64,000 bases of DNA from NCBI GenBank assembly GCA_019096065.1, contig JAGUCH010000005.1, forward strand, positions 4,650,001 through 4,714,000. The letters are read 5' to 3'. Within the stretch, counting starts at the first letter, position 1, and every line of letters starts with the position of its first letter. Origin of the DNA: Paracyclopina nana (lineage: Eukaryota; Arthropoda; Copepoda; Cyclopoida; Cyclopettidae). Below the pieces are notes generated by a model. The model searched no databases. It was not told where the DNA came from and saw only the letters and a program-made list of their open reading frames with translations. Positions 26,454 through 40,600 of the stretch are shown piece by piece. A program made the translations under genes and the position numbers.

Positions 26454-29400
26454 TCACATTTGCTCAATATCCTGAATGAGATCAAATTTTTCATCGGCTT
26501 TCTCCTTTGTTTGAGTAGCTACTTCTGAGTTGACCTGGAGCTTGCCTTCAGTGGTGCTAAGTCTTTTTTTCCCACCATTTCTCCCAGTGAGCCAAAATGT
26601 TCTCATGTTACCCTTCCCCTAAAAAAATTTCCAGCTGCGCCTATCCCATTAAAAGGGTCAAGTTAAGCGGTATAAAATACCTTTATTTTGATGATGCCCC
26701 TTTCTTCGTAGGTGAATTCTTCGTGAGTATCTAGAATTTGTTTTGTTTGGTCAGACATGTGTATTTTGCATGGCTCCCCACTCGACTCCATCCTGGAGGC
26801 TGTGTTAACAGTGTCTCCAAATAAGCAATAGCGAGGCATCTTTCTGCCAACCACGCCAGCAACACAAGGACCAGAATGGAGACCAACTCTTAATTTCAGA
26901 AACTCCACTGGTCTGTGTGGAATGGCGAAAAATTTGATTTCCTGCATCAAATGAAGTGCCATTGAGGCCACCTCTGATGCATGCATTTTCTCGTTCCACG
27001 AGACTACCATGTAGGCATCTCCTATGGTCTCCACTTTGTAGACATCGTAGGCTTCAATGATGGAGTCGAAACAGGTATAGAGGTCGTTGAGTAGTGTCAC
27101 CACTTGCATTGGAGTGCTGGTGGCTGAGAGAGAGGTGAAGTCGACCACGTCGCTGAAGTAGATAGTTACACATTCGAAGCTTTCAGCCTCTACTTTGCGT
27201 CCTTGCTTCAGGTCATCTGCAACTGGCCTAGAAATAGAGTGACAGCTTGCTATTTCTAATGTGGGTTTAGCAGCCCGATTCAGCATAGTATAAAGAGCAC
27301 ATATATGTTGTGACATTTGCACCAAAAGGTGCTTACTCACAATATTCTCTGGAAAATAATTTCTTCCAAATTTAAAGTGGAAGTAAGATAAGTAAACTGT
27401 GGGGTAAATCCATAACTTACCTTGGTAGCATGCTGTAAAGCAAGGCATCCGTTTTCTTCTTTTCTTCGGTTAAAAGATGCGTTCTCTCAGCGACTTGCTT
27501 TTCCAAATTGGACGCATGCTTCTCTAGGATGGCAACCATGTTGTCGAAAATGTTTGGTTTCCTTTGGATAAAAAAGCTTTGAAAATTCTGCAGAATGTAA
27601 TAAAAGAACTATTAGAATAGAAGAGATGAAAAATGCTCACAAGCCAGCTTGAAGTGCTCTTAATGAATTTCGTACTGAGCGAAAATCTGGTCGTTGAGAC
27701 GGATCTTCTTTCCAACATTCAACAATGCATTTTTTGATGTATTCCTCGCAGCTCAGAACCTAACATAATTTACGCAAATGATAATTTATTCCATAGAGGA
27801 TTCCCAACTTACATCGATTGAAGGCCTCACTTCACCGAAAATTGCAGGGTTTCGTAACTTGTTAAGCAAAACTGAAAAAATAGAAGACTAACAAAAGTCG
27901 CGAGTGTGATTAATTAATTATCTCACATGAAACTTCGCGTGAAGATACAAATACTTTTCCCCATGGGCCTTTTCTTCCAATAATTTCATAGAGTATGAGA
28001 GCAAAGGAATAGACATCGCCCTTTTGCGATCCAGCGTTTGCTTTGGTGGCTACAAAGGATATGGGCTCCCAAACGGATTCTGCCGAAATTGCAGTCGCAA
28101 GTGAAGCAAGGCTGGGAGCTGGTACGGTTGAGTGATGGTGGCTTTCTTTGTTTGACCTCAAAAATTCAGGGGCTTTCCAAAGCAAGTCGAAACGGTTGAC
28201 TCCAATCCTCATATCTTCTCCGGCTTAATTAGAAATGGGGGATGTTAGAAAAAGATTACTTTTTTTATTTTCCACTTTAATTACCCTTGAAATGTCTGAG
28301 GCCAAAGTCAGAGATTTGCAGCACCCATCTCGAGTCCACGAGGCAGTTGGCTGGCTTCAAGTTGCCATGATACACAATTTCACTTTCATGCAAGTAAATC
28401 ATGCCCCGAATGAGATCCCCAACCAAAGATGCGATGAACATATTGTCCAGTCTGTAGTCGCTATTATTAAGCACATGGTGCAAGTTTCCCCTGGCACAAA
28501 GCTGGGTAAGAATGGCAATGTGACCAGTCTCGACGCAAGCTCCAATAAATGGAACAAGATTTTCGTGCCTCAGATCTCTCATCTATATAAATTGGAGGAA
28601 AAGCATACAAGATTACGAGTTTCCTCGTTAAGTTGCGACCAACACGATCGATATTTGATGCGATCATAATTATCATCCGCTAGCTCACCGAATTGAGTTC
28701 CTTCAAAATGGTCCTGTTCAAATCAACCGTCTTCTTATTGACCCTCCTAATGACAACCACATTTCCTCGGTACACTCCAACTGTAGCAGTCCTTGATCCC
28801 TGATGATGAAAGCTGCTACATTTCTTGGGAAAGAAATAACGAAGGTCCTGGAAAAGGATAAATCAACCAATTATGCAATACGCAAGGCTTCATATTGCAC
28901 CCTCTCGTTGATGTTATAGGGACTTTGTTCCATTTTTTCTTGCAATGTTAGGATATCCTTAAAGTCAACTTTCCACAAAAGTCTGGCCAACTTTTGCTCG
29001 TATTGGTAATGCCTATGACGAAGTTCATTTTTCCTTCCTCATCATTCATGTACGAAATGTATCTACCTGATCCCAAACCATATGAGGATGAGGACCATGG
29101 CAAAGAGGAAAATCAAGCCGAAAACAAGCTCAGTGGCTAGTTTGCAGTGCTCATTGTCGAATCCGCACGAAGGTTTTCCCAAGGGAGGGACAGGATAATC
29201 GGATTCATTCTTTGTGGTCCACATTATCTTTCGAGAAAAGTTGAGGCGCAACTCCTGCGCATAAAAGTAGTAAAGAGGGCATAACAGTGTCACAAAGTTA
29301 CACCTATACATACTGGGATTTCGTGGTCATTTTCGGTCACAAAGTCTCCGACTGTTTCGAATTTGGTCCCACATTTTGGGCTTTCTACCATTGCAAGTAG

Positions 29401-31202
29401 CATAGACGAGCCTTCAGAATCTGCGTTGCTATCAATTGTCACCTGCGGACAATGAAAGAGGCAATTTATTTTTACTAAGGCAATTAAAATTTCTTTTGTT
29501 CTTACGTTGATCCCCAAGATGTCTGATGGGTAAGCTCTCATTCTGACAATGGCGTTGACGACTTCGGTGCCGTTTCGAATGTCTCCCCCTTGGGACATGA
29601 TTTGATGAGCTGCCAATGCATACACCTTAACTGCATCGTAAGTATAAACTGCTTCCATGGGAACCTTAGAAATACCGCTCGAAATTATTATCGAAACAAT
29701 AAAAGGGGAAATTGACGACTCACAATGGAATTTGCAAGGAATGAATGGTTTTGCTCGAAAAAAGGTGCCTTTGTCGAATAATCTTTGATAGCGTCCATCA
29801 TTTTCCTACGGGAAGAAAAGCCAATTCTTGCAGAAACTTTGCTAAAAAGATCTATAATTTGGCAAACTTACTTTTTTACCCTCAGATCTTTGATTGCCGG
29901 CACAATACGCAAAACCGATCGATAGAGCCTTGCAAACCTTTTAGAGTTGGAACCACTTTGAGTGTGATAAAGAGCTCGGCTCCAAGGAGGAGCAATAAAT
30001 TGATGACATTCGGTGGTATTGTCCATCGAATCGTCTATTGAGTTGTCAACAGCCAAGACGACGTAATCATCCAAATTCAGGTCACCTTTGTCATGCAAAT
30101 CACCCAAGAACGACATCAAATCAAGGAGCGCAACGTTTTCGCCGATGAATACATAAATGCGAGTCTTGTCCTTGCTGTACTCAACGACATCCTTGTAAAA
30201 TGTCTCCTTATAATCTTCGCGGTAAAAATCAGGCAGGATGAAAGTGTCGTTGACATTGATGCCATATTTATCAGCTAGAGCCTGTAAATCAATTGTTTTG
30301 TTTCAAATAGGGTCCGATTCATTTTTCAACTTACGGTGACGCTATAAAAAAATTATGAAATTGCTGAACTGATCAATGGAAATTCTATGTGAAATCTGCT
30401 GGCCTTAGCTAACTTTAGCTAACAATTTAGAGGGTTTTTCCTTTTTTAACCTGATGTCAGTAGTTTAATATCCTGACTTTTACTATAGTTTTTTCACGAG
30501 GATAGTGACTTTTAATTGCTTTTGCCAAGCAATTCGCAATGTAATTTGGTGGCCAAGGAAAAAGCGAAGTACTTACGACAAAAGCATCTTTGATGTAGAT
30601 AAATTGTTTGGAGTGCTCGCCGGCCAATACAACCACTCTGTTCCACTTAAAGTGTCTTAGGACACTTATGATTGATTTTGCTATTCGCTTAGATGGCTGC
30701 ATGGTCCGAGCAAACGTTGGGTATTCCGTTTTGTTTGAAAGCGCCGAGTCGGAACATTTCTAAGCATATAGAAATATAAGTAATTTTCAGCTTGTGTAAT
30801 AGAGCGTGAGAATTGCCTTACGAAAGCAATCATTGGGAGATTCCAAGCTGAAGCAACCAAGGCTTCATTGCGGCAAGTCTCATCTGGGCCTATAAAGGCC
30901 GCAACCCCAGAATCTCTGAAATCTGACATCCACCGTAGAGGTTCTAACTTATCAAGATCTAAAAAACACAACTAGTTTAAGCTAATTTCTAAAAATGTGC
31001 GAAACTCACGCGTGAGATTGGCAAACTTGAACTTCAATGTCACATTTGGCAAAATGCTTGCGTCTTTATTTATATTCTCTACTGCGAGAGACACAGCACC
31101 GAGCACCTGAGGATAACGCTTATGGGTCAAGTAGCCAAACTCAAGCACGCTTGAGCATTTTGCAACTGCAACAAGTCCTAGCACAACCAAAGCTGGAATC
31201 AT
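26454..31202 (-). CDS. receptor-type (natriuretic-peptide-receptor-like) guanylate cyclase
   Basis: This is a multi-exon single-pass receptor that makes cGMP from GTP. Exons in order begin with a signal peptide (start 31202; an upstream in-frame ATG at 31247 is possible) and an ANF-receptor ectodomain (31202-31010, 30958-30822, 30759-30577, 30281-29872, 29805-29724, 29664-29506, 29442-29314). The transmembrane exon is 29254-29067, containing KPSCGFDNE just before the membrane. Kinase-homology exons follow down to about 27641, with [13 protein letters not shown] replacing the catalytic HRD loop, so it is a pseudokinase. A coiled linker leads to the cyclase domain (27227-26681), with [18 protein letters not shown], Cys in HSGPCVAG (guanine type) and NTASRMES. 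A last exon (26618-26454) gives [10 protein letters not shown] and a short tail. Asp replaces the usual Gly in FSD-x-x-G-F-T. The splice around 27641/27576 is uncertain. Gyc32E or Gyc76C type cannot be decided. Confidence 0.92.
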
Positions 31203-31667
31203 TGCCTTGGCAGAGACGAAGACCAATTGATCGCAAGGCCTGTTCATCGTCAAGCAAAGAAGGGCGCGCAGTAAAAAAGCTCTCTCTTCTCGCTGCACTG
31301 CTTGCTCGCGTAAAAGCATTAAGGTCTGTTGCCAATCGCTCCAGGAAAACAATCCGCTGCATCGTAATTACTGTTATTAAGAAGTTTTTGTGTATTTGAG
31401 GACTCAACGTCAAAGATACACTGAACAACTCGTGAGCTCAATTCAACTCTCTACATAGCAAATTAGGTAGTTGTGGTGTGAGAGCAGAGCACTCATATTC
31501 TACAAGTAGTAAATCGAGCAGTGAAAAGGAGAATGATGGTAACAAGAAGAGGAAATAGTTCCGCGTATACATACGGGTTAGCAGCTCAGCGTTACGTCAT
31601 CTCTGGTTAGGCCACTTTTTAAGTTTCGATCGTTGTAGTGGTTGTAGCAGGCAAGTTCGTTGATTGA

Positions 31668-34613
<2,946 letters not shown>

Positions 34614-36032
34614 ATGTGTGGAGGATTCAGTTGCTCGAGAAATACCCTTATTGGGCTCAACATATTCTACATCGTAAGCCCATTTCATGAATTCATGCTC
34701 GTTTCTCACTTCTTCTAACTTTTTCGTTTTTCAGTTCGTATCTTTGCTTCTGATCGGAGTGGCAACCACTGCAAAAACGAGCAATCTACTCACCAACCTT
34801 CCAATAGTGGGTGGAATTGTAGCCTGTGGAGTCTTCCTCTTGTTTATCGCCATTGTCGGCCTTTATGGAGCCTTCAAGCACAACCAAGTCACACTCTTTG
34901 TGTACATGGTTGTTCTGTTCACCATTTTTGTCATCCAATTCTCAGTGGCCTGTGCTTGCTTGGCGGCCAATCCAGAAGATGAAATGTCAGCTGCCGAACA
35001 AGTAACTAATGAAAAATGAAGATAAAGCTTTAGCTACAAGTTCACTATTGCAGGCATTCAATGGCTCTGCAAGCCTTGCAGTCGACGTTGAAAAACTCTT
35101 CAACTGCTGTGGCTTCGATTCTGTTCCAGCTAACTTTACGACAATATGTAGCACAATCCCTTGTGCCCAGGGTGAAAAGCCCTCTTGTGACCCTTGCAAG
35201 CCAAGCATCGAAGACAAAATCGACGGTGCATTCAATGCTTCCGGTGGATTAGGACTGTTCTTTGCCTTTACTGAGGTACTTTAACTGGGATTGGGATGTT
35301 TGCTGCCATCTTAAGCTATAGCCATGTACCCGATCAAATCATGCATTATTTTTTCAGCTTGCGGCTATCTTGGTTGCCCACAGGCTCAGGGTCCACTTGA
35401 AACAGGGCGAAATTGCCTAATTTTTGCCGAAATTCTACTTATCTGCAGCATTTCATTTTATTTCTCTACACACACAACATACTCTGCACATGGTAAATTT
35501 TTTTTGACAAAATCTATTCATTTTTACCTGCATGAAAACAGCTTCTCTCTCTCTCTCTGTTCTCCTCTGGGACAAACATACTTTTCATGTGCACATGTTG
35601 CTCGGGTACATTGCTTAGCTAACACATGTCCTCTTTTGTATAAAACTAACATAAAATTTCCAGTTCGTTGGAATCTGCTTGGCCATCCGCTTTCGTAATC
35701 TCAAGGACCCAAGAGCAAATCCGGGGGACTTTCTTTGACAACCATATTCGCATAGTAGCTTAGTGTTCCCGTCCATCAGAATCTGATCAAACTGTACGAT
35801 AGCCTTGTAAGAAATCGTGTGCAGCTTTTGGGTTTTTCTGCTTTTTTGTAATACTTGGGCTCTCTACAGATTAATGACTTTTGGGCGGTGATGGTGTCCT
35901 TTATCATATGTTGAATAGTAGCATTCTTATTATTTTTTTCAGATAATTGGAGCAGTCCTTGCCTACCGGTACAGAAATCTCATGGATCCTAAAGTGTTAA
36001 ACCGACCGCCTCCAACATTGGACTTTGAGTAA
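34614..36032 (+). CDS. TSPAN13/TSPAN31-type tetraspanin with three alternative last exons
   Basis: Constitutive exons (34614-34673, 34735-35001, 35054-35275) encode 183 residues ending inside TM4. The start MCGGFSCSRN, the TM segments, the cytoplasmic KHNQV loop, the NCCGF motif of the large extracellular loop with its further cysteines, and GLGLFFAFTE before TM4 identify the TSPAN13/31 subfamily of four-pass membrane organisers. After the donor at 35276 three candidate terminal exons follow, each preceded by a good acceptor, each in phase 0 and each with its own stop: 35358-35420, 35664-35738 and 35943-36032. The middle one gives the family-like tail NLKDPRANPGDFL (207 aa in total); the others give 203 and 212 aa. 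A poly(A) signal follows the last exon. Confidence 0.92.
35358..35420 (+). other. tetraspanin alternative last exon A
   Basis: A TTTTTTCAG acceptor precedes this 21-codon exon including the stop. It completes TM4 with LAAILVAHRLRV and ends in the short tail HLKQGEIA. It lacks the NLKDP-type tail of exon B. Phase and position match the other two candidates. Confidence 0.7.
35541..35560 (+). repeat. (CT)n microsatellite
   Basis: A short run of CT dinucleotides lies in the tetraspanin gene between alternative exons A and B. It is pyrimidine-rich in the sense strand, so it could influence splice choice as a PTB-type site; this is inference only. Confidence 0.75.
35664..35738 (+). other. tetraspanin alternative last exon B (canonical tail)
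   Basis: After a TTTCCAG acceptor, 25 codons including the stop encode FVGICLAIRFRN followed by LKDPRANPGDFL. This closely resembles the C-terminus of vertebrate TSPAN31, so it is probably the ancestral terminal exon. Confidence 0.85.
35943..36032 (+). other. tetraspanin alternative last exon C
   Basis: A T-rich tract ending in CAG precedes 30 codons including the stop. It encodes IIGAVLAYRYRNLMDPK and a proline-rich tail ending TLDFE. The YRYRN-x-x-DP part keeps the family pattern while the tail differs from exons A and B. Confidence 0.8.
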
Positions 36033-36117
36033 AATATTAATTGCGCCTTTTCTCGTTGTTACATTAATATCCTTCCGACTGCTACCTTTTACATATTTAT
36101 TAACAGAGTGTATTCTT

Positions 36118-36123
36118 AATAAA
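36118..36123 (+). promoter_or_regulatory. poly(A) signal of the tetraspanin gene
   Basis: AATAAA lies 86 bp after the stop of alternative exon C, on the coding strand. It would serve isoform C, or all isoforms if A and B use read-through 3' UTRs. Confidence 0.65.
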
Positions 36124-36192
36124 AACCTGAATGAATTGTATTGAGTCTAATCAAATGCTTCAATTAATGGTAGAGAAAGAAAAATTCCACTA

Positions 36193-36198
36193 TTTATT
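36193..36198 (-). promoter_or_regulatory. poly(A) signal of the small secreted protein gene
   Basis: TTTATT on the plus strand is AATAAA on the gene strand, 42 bp downstream of the stop codon. It supports the exon ending at 36240 as the terminal one. Confidence 0.55.
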
Positions 36199-36239
36199 TA
36201 CAGCTAATGCTTTTTAATGAGTAGAAGCTTAAAAGTAAG

Positions 36240-36739
36240 TTACCTTTTGTGCTCAATACTGCAGTCAGCAAAGCGGTAACAGTTTGCATGAAAATCAACG
36301 CAGCAAGGATAGAAATGGAAATTTTGCGTTGGAATTTGGCGAAATTTCAAAGGTCCTATACTGAAGCTAAGTGGTCCTTCGCGAAAAACAAAAGGCTGCT
36401 CATTTCTTTTCTCGTCGTAGACAGGCTGACGAAATCTGAAGGGCCCAAAGTTGAAGCTCAATGGGCCAGGCTCATCTTTCACATATGGGGGCCCTTGTGG
36501 CTTATCTTGCTCATTAAAGCGGACGTCGTAGGGTCTGATTGCTCCAAATCTCCTTTTATTGCGAGCCTAGAATAAAGTCTTACGATCGACCATAAAATCA
36601 ACTGGCGGGAATAATTACTTACCAAAGAGCCAAAGATATTCCACAACCAGGAGAAAAGTGGCAGTCCTCCAATCGAGGTAATTAGCAGGGCCAATACCAT
36701 TAAGAGTTTGATGGGCGCAAAGGGTACTTTCATTTTCAT
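36240..36739 (-). CDS. small secreted protein with repeated GPLSF..GP..FRQ blocks, unknown family
   Basis: Two exons (36739-36623, 36566-36240) join in phase 0 to 147 aa. A clear signal peptide (about residues 1-27, KLLMVLALLITSIGG core) is followed by a dibasic NKRR site just after the splice. Two tandem blocks then share GPLSF-x-x-GP-x-x-FRQ (GPLSFNFGPFRFRQ and GPLSFSIGPLKFRQ), separated by a segment with an EKR basic site. The C-terminus carries four cysteines in CC-x7-C-x5-C. I know no matching family. The layout suits a secreted peptide precursor or a small extracellular or cuticle-type protein, but that is inference. An AATAAA on the coding strand 42 bp after the stop (36198-36193) supports the gene end. 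A donor-like AAAAGGTAACT overlaps the stop, so further exons are not fully excluded. Confidence 0.72.
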
Positions 36740-37340
36740 TGCCCTCCGCGAAAGAACTGACTTGAGCAAAAAACCAGCGCCAGCCCATAAGGAAGGCAGT
36801 AATTTCCAATTTCTATTCAAAAAAGTGACATGCATTCTCGTATGCACAAAAAGATTTGAAATGTGAGATCAGTTCCTGTGCAGGTCCCACTACACCCTAA
36901 TTACACCCATACCATAGTATGAAAAACGTAAAAGTAGGATGATTGTTCAAGGTCTACAAACCAGTCCGTGCAGGTTCTGCTTTGCCGTGCTCATTATGAT
37001 CAAAAAGTACAATTAATTTTATGATGATAGTTGCATAACGTTCGAACACATGCTGAAGACTTGACATAATAGCTGGCAGAGCTTCATATAATTAGCGTAA
37101 GATGTACGTACATTGCCCTATTTTACGTACAGCACTCAAGAAAATTAGTAGGCAACTTTAGAGCTGGAAAATCGGGCTTAATTCACACAGAAGAATCATT
37201 GCATCAAGGATACATAATGTTGAGCTATATTGAGAGAGAACATTGATTTTCGGCGCAGAAGGAAACAATGGATCATCAATTAATTGAAGCACGAATTTGT
37301 ACGATATAATATGAGATACATAGTAGAGATCTCTAGGGCT
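36740..37340. other. intergenic, nothing recognised
   Basis: About 600 bp upstream of the small secreted protein gene. No open frame, RNA gene or repeat could be supported; the promoter of that gene should lie here. Confidence 0.4.
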
Positions 37341-37556
37341 ATTAATATTAGTGTTCTTGATATTCCTCCGCGACTTCGTTTTACTACGTTATAGGGTAAC
37401 GCGTAGAGGCATCAGCTGACCCCATTTTGTTCAGTTCATGGGGATTTCTATGTAGTGAATTGAACAAAATGAGTACAGCTGATTTTCTCTACGGTTCACC
37501 CTATTACGTAGTAAAACGAAGTCGCGGAGGAATATCTAGAACCCTAATTAATATAT
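37341..37556. repeat. imperfect foldback element (about 100-bp arms)
   Basis: The sequence starting near 37345 (GTGTTCTTGATATTCCTCCG and on) reappears as a reverse complement ending near 37553. The best-conserved part is GATATTCCTCCGCGACTTCG (37359-37378 against 37536-37517). Pairing continues inward through the GTTTTACTACG, CAGCTGA and TTTGTTCA parts, with scattered mismatches, to a small centre near 37440. The shape is that of a MITE-like foldback or a long hairpin RNA. It lies in the gap between two minus-strand genes. Confidence 0.85.
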
Positions 37557-37669
37557 ACTATATGTATAGCTGACAAGTAGGAATGCAAAGGCTGGAAAAA
37601 AAGCAGATCACAATTGGAATATCGTTTGTCAAAGAGTTATCAGAGCAAAAATACACTGCTGCTGGGAAT

Positions 37670-40600
37670 TCACGTGGTGAGCTTGTTGGGTATGGACTTG
37701 GATCCCCTCCCAAGAATCTTAGCCTTCGTGTCGGGGAAACGACCTCGTTTGGTGCGCGCATGCAAGGTCACCACGGGAAACTGGTCTTGTATGCTCACAT
37801 TGACGTCCACTGGGTAGGACAGGAGATGGCCTGAGGTTTTCTCCGCAGACATATAATCATTCCAGTTTTGCAGGGAGGCCTCGCGCACCGATCTTGCGCA
37901 CGCTTCCGATCCGGGGTCGGTGAAAACGGGGTCGGACCTGCCCAAGTGCTCTGCGAACAGGTTGACGCGGAACGCATGAACCTCGCCTCTAGGCAAGGTT
38001 TCGTAGTCTGAGCAAATGTGGCCCACTTGGTAGCACCCAATGGCCAACTCGGAGTCGCGGTCGCCATCGAGGGACCTCTGATTGATATTTGCGCTCCCTG
38101 TGATCACATACGCGTCGTCGACCACCATCAGCTTGGAATGAACGTAGATCATGGATCGTCGGTTTCTTCGCAATCGTGCGGCTCGAGAGCCCTTGGGCGG
38201 GATGGGCAACTGAGGCGGAATCGAATTTGCGCCCTCCTTTTTGCCCAAGCAGAAGAACATGAGGTATTCGGTGGGATGATTATCGAGGCCTGAAGCATAA
38301 ATGGCCTGGGCGATGCGAGAGTACATCATTTGCATGGTGTGCCTCTGCCAAAAGAGCATCTCTTGGATGGCACTGTCCGTGGGAACGCCCTCGGGGTGCA
38401 TAGGGATGACGATGTACACAGTGAACCTACATATATGTAATGATACAATAAATTGCAAAAAAATATATACGGGAAAACAGCACCTTCTGCCTGCAGTTAA
38501 GGCCTCGCATATCTGCTGCGTGATTTCCATAGGGATGACGTTGTAGCAGTGCACATCATTGTCGTCGAGCCACCCATAGGCAGATCCCATGAAGTATTGG
38601 TTCTCAATGTAGATGAACCTTTTAGCTCTCCGTATCGCGTTGGTGTAGGCTCGCATTATCGAGTTGTCCACAGACCGACCTTTTTTGGTGGTGAACGAAG
38701 TCTCATTTTCCAGCTGGAACCTATAACAGAGAGGAAAAACGCCCGGCTAATTGGCTTTTCTTTCAAAAAATAATAATCTCCGGCAGTAGCAGCGAGCAAA
38801 TAATAAGCCTCGTTAAAAGAAGAGATTTTCACTCATGCCATATTCCACTTTATAGTATGTAACATTCATTGATATAGGTATATGTGACAAAAAAGGATGA
38901 TAAAGTACCTGGCTGAATCCGAGGTGATTGAACGGAATACTTGAACGGCCCACGAGTCTGCATCCCTTTCACCGAGACCAGGAACGAGATTGATGTCGTA
39001 GTCAGGCAATTCGATGCTCTGTATAAGAAGTCGACTATTGAGAGGCCTCTCCTTGCCCCACCTGAAGGAAACGTCAATAACACGCGCGAATGCTGTACAT
39101 ATTTAGATGACGCGTACCTTTCAACAAAGTTAATCATGATATCCCTCGCGGCTGGGCCCTCCACGCGCGCGTGAATGTCTTGCCAAGGCATTCGAGGCCC
39201 AAACATGGCCTTAATGGATGGCTCACAAGGCTGGTAAAAGTCGTCTTTGTGAACGTTCAACAAGGTAGTAAAAAGGCTGTGGTCCGGTGTGTCGTATCGC
39301 CCATCTTGCAGAGAAGAAAAGCACTCTAAAGCTAGGCCCTTTTCACTCTATATACACTCCTCTTGTTCACTTACCAGTTAAATCAATCCCTCCCACATAA
39401 GCCACAATGCGTCGGCTGGATTTGTGCATAAATTGGCTTTTCGCACTTATGTGCTCGCCAGGTGGACTCCCATCAGCATCGACTATCACGGCCTTTTGGT
39501 GATGGCTGTAACCTAAGTTAGCCGTGAAGTGAGCCTCCAGGTCCTTGTATTCTCTCGTTTTTGTTTGGCGGCCAACGCGAGCAACAAAAACGCGAGTACC
39601 TGCAATTATAAGCCCACGTACCAATATTGATCAAGTACATTGGTACATTTGCTACAACACCTTTGAAGAAGTTTTCCGTCTCAGTATCGTGAGTTCCCAT
39701 AATGGATGTAGTCTCTCCCCAAATCATCAATAAGACTCGGACTCCATCCTCTGCCTTTTTCTTCAGCAGTTCTCCCAGGCTTAGATTAGCCAAACTCACC
39801 TCCTCTTCCGTTTGTAGAAGCTTCCAATCATCTCCTCTGTTTTTTAAAGTGGAAAAATAATTATTTCTTCGGCCTTTCTTGCTGGAAGACAATAGAGTTC
39901 CCAGAAGAGCAGACGATAAACTTTTCATGCTTCCCCTTTGTTCCCACTCTTCTGGCTCTCGCTTACCTCAACATTTTTATGCTCGCATTCACAGACCAGC
40001 CAGTGATGTAAATGAATTTTTCTGCAGCCACGAGGCTACGGTAGAGATCAATCCATAGAGAAGGGGGATGCGAGGATCTTTGAAGTTTTTTGCCATCCGA
40101 GTCGACGATCATTTTGCTTCTTGAACACGAGTAGAGAGTAACACGGTTTCCTTTCCTGAGTGGAAAATAAGTATCTGGACAAGGCAGCTCACTCTGGCCT
40201 AAATTGTCTTCGTAAGGCTTGTATATGATTTTGATAAAAAGCTGCCCTTGAGGCTTGTTCTGCGCATCGAGGACGTCATGCCAGCCTGAAATGATGGCTA
40301 TATAAATAGCAAACCGGGAGATTTATGATCCAATTTAATTCTGATAGGCAGATGTCATTTATCCTTTTCCCAAGGAGAGCAATTTCGCAGCTCTGCAGTT
40401 TATTAAGGCGCGGAGGCAAACATCACTTGCTCTTCATTTGTGTAAAGTGAATTAAAAAAGCCCTTAGAGAAAGTTGGCTGCGAGCAGCTAATTTTATGAG
40501 CAAGGAGCCGTTGACTGAATAGGCTATAATTCTATTTTGAGCTACGGACAGAGAGCACCTTTCGTCAAAGTTTCAGTTGAGGCTCAAATTGAGTTTTCTA

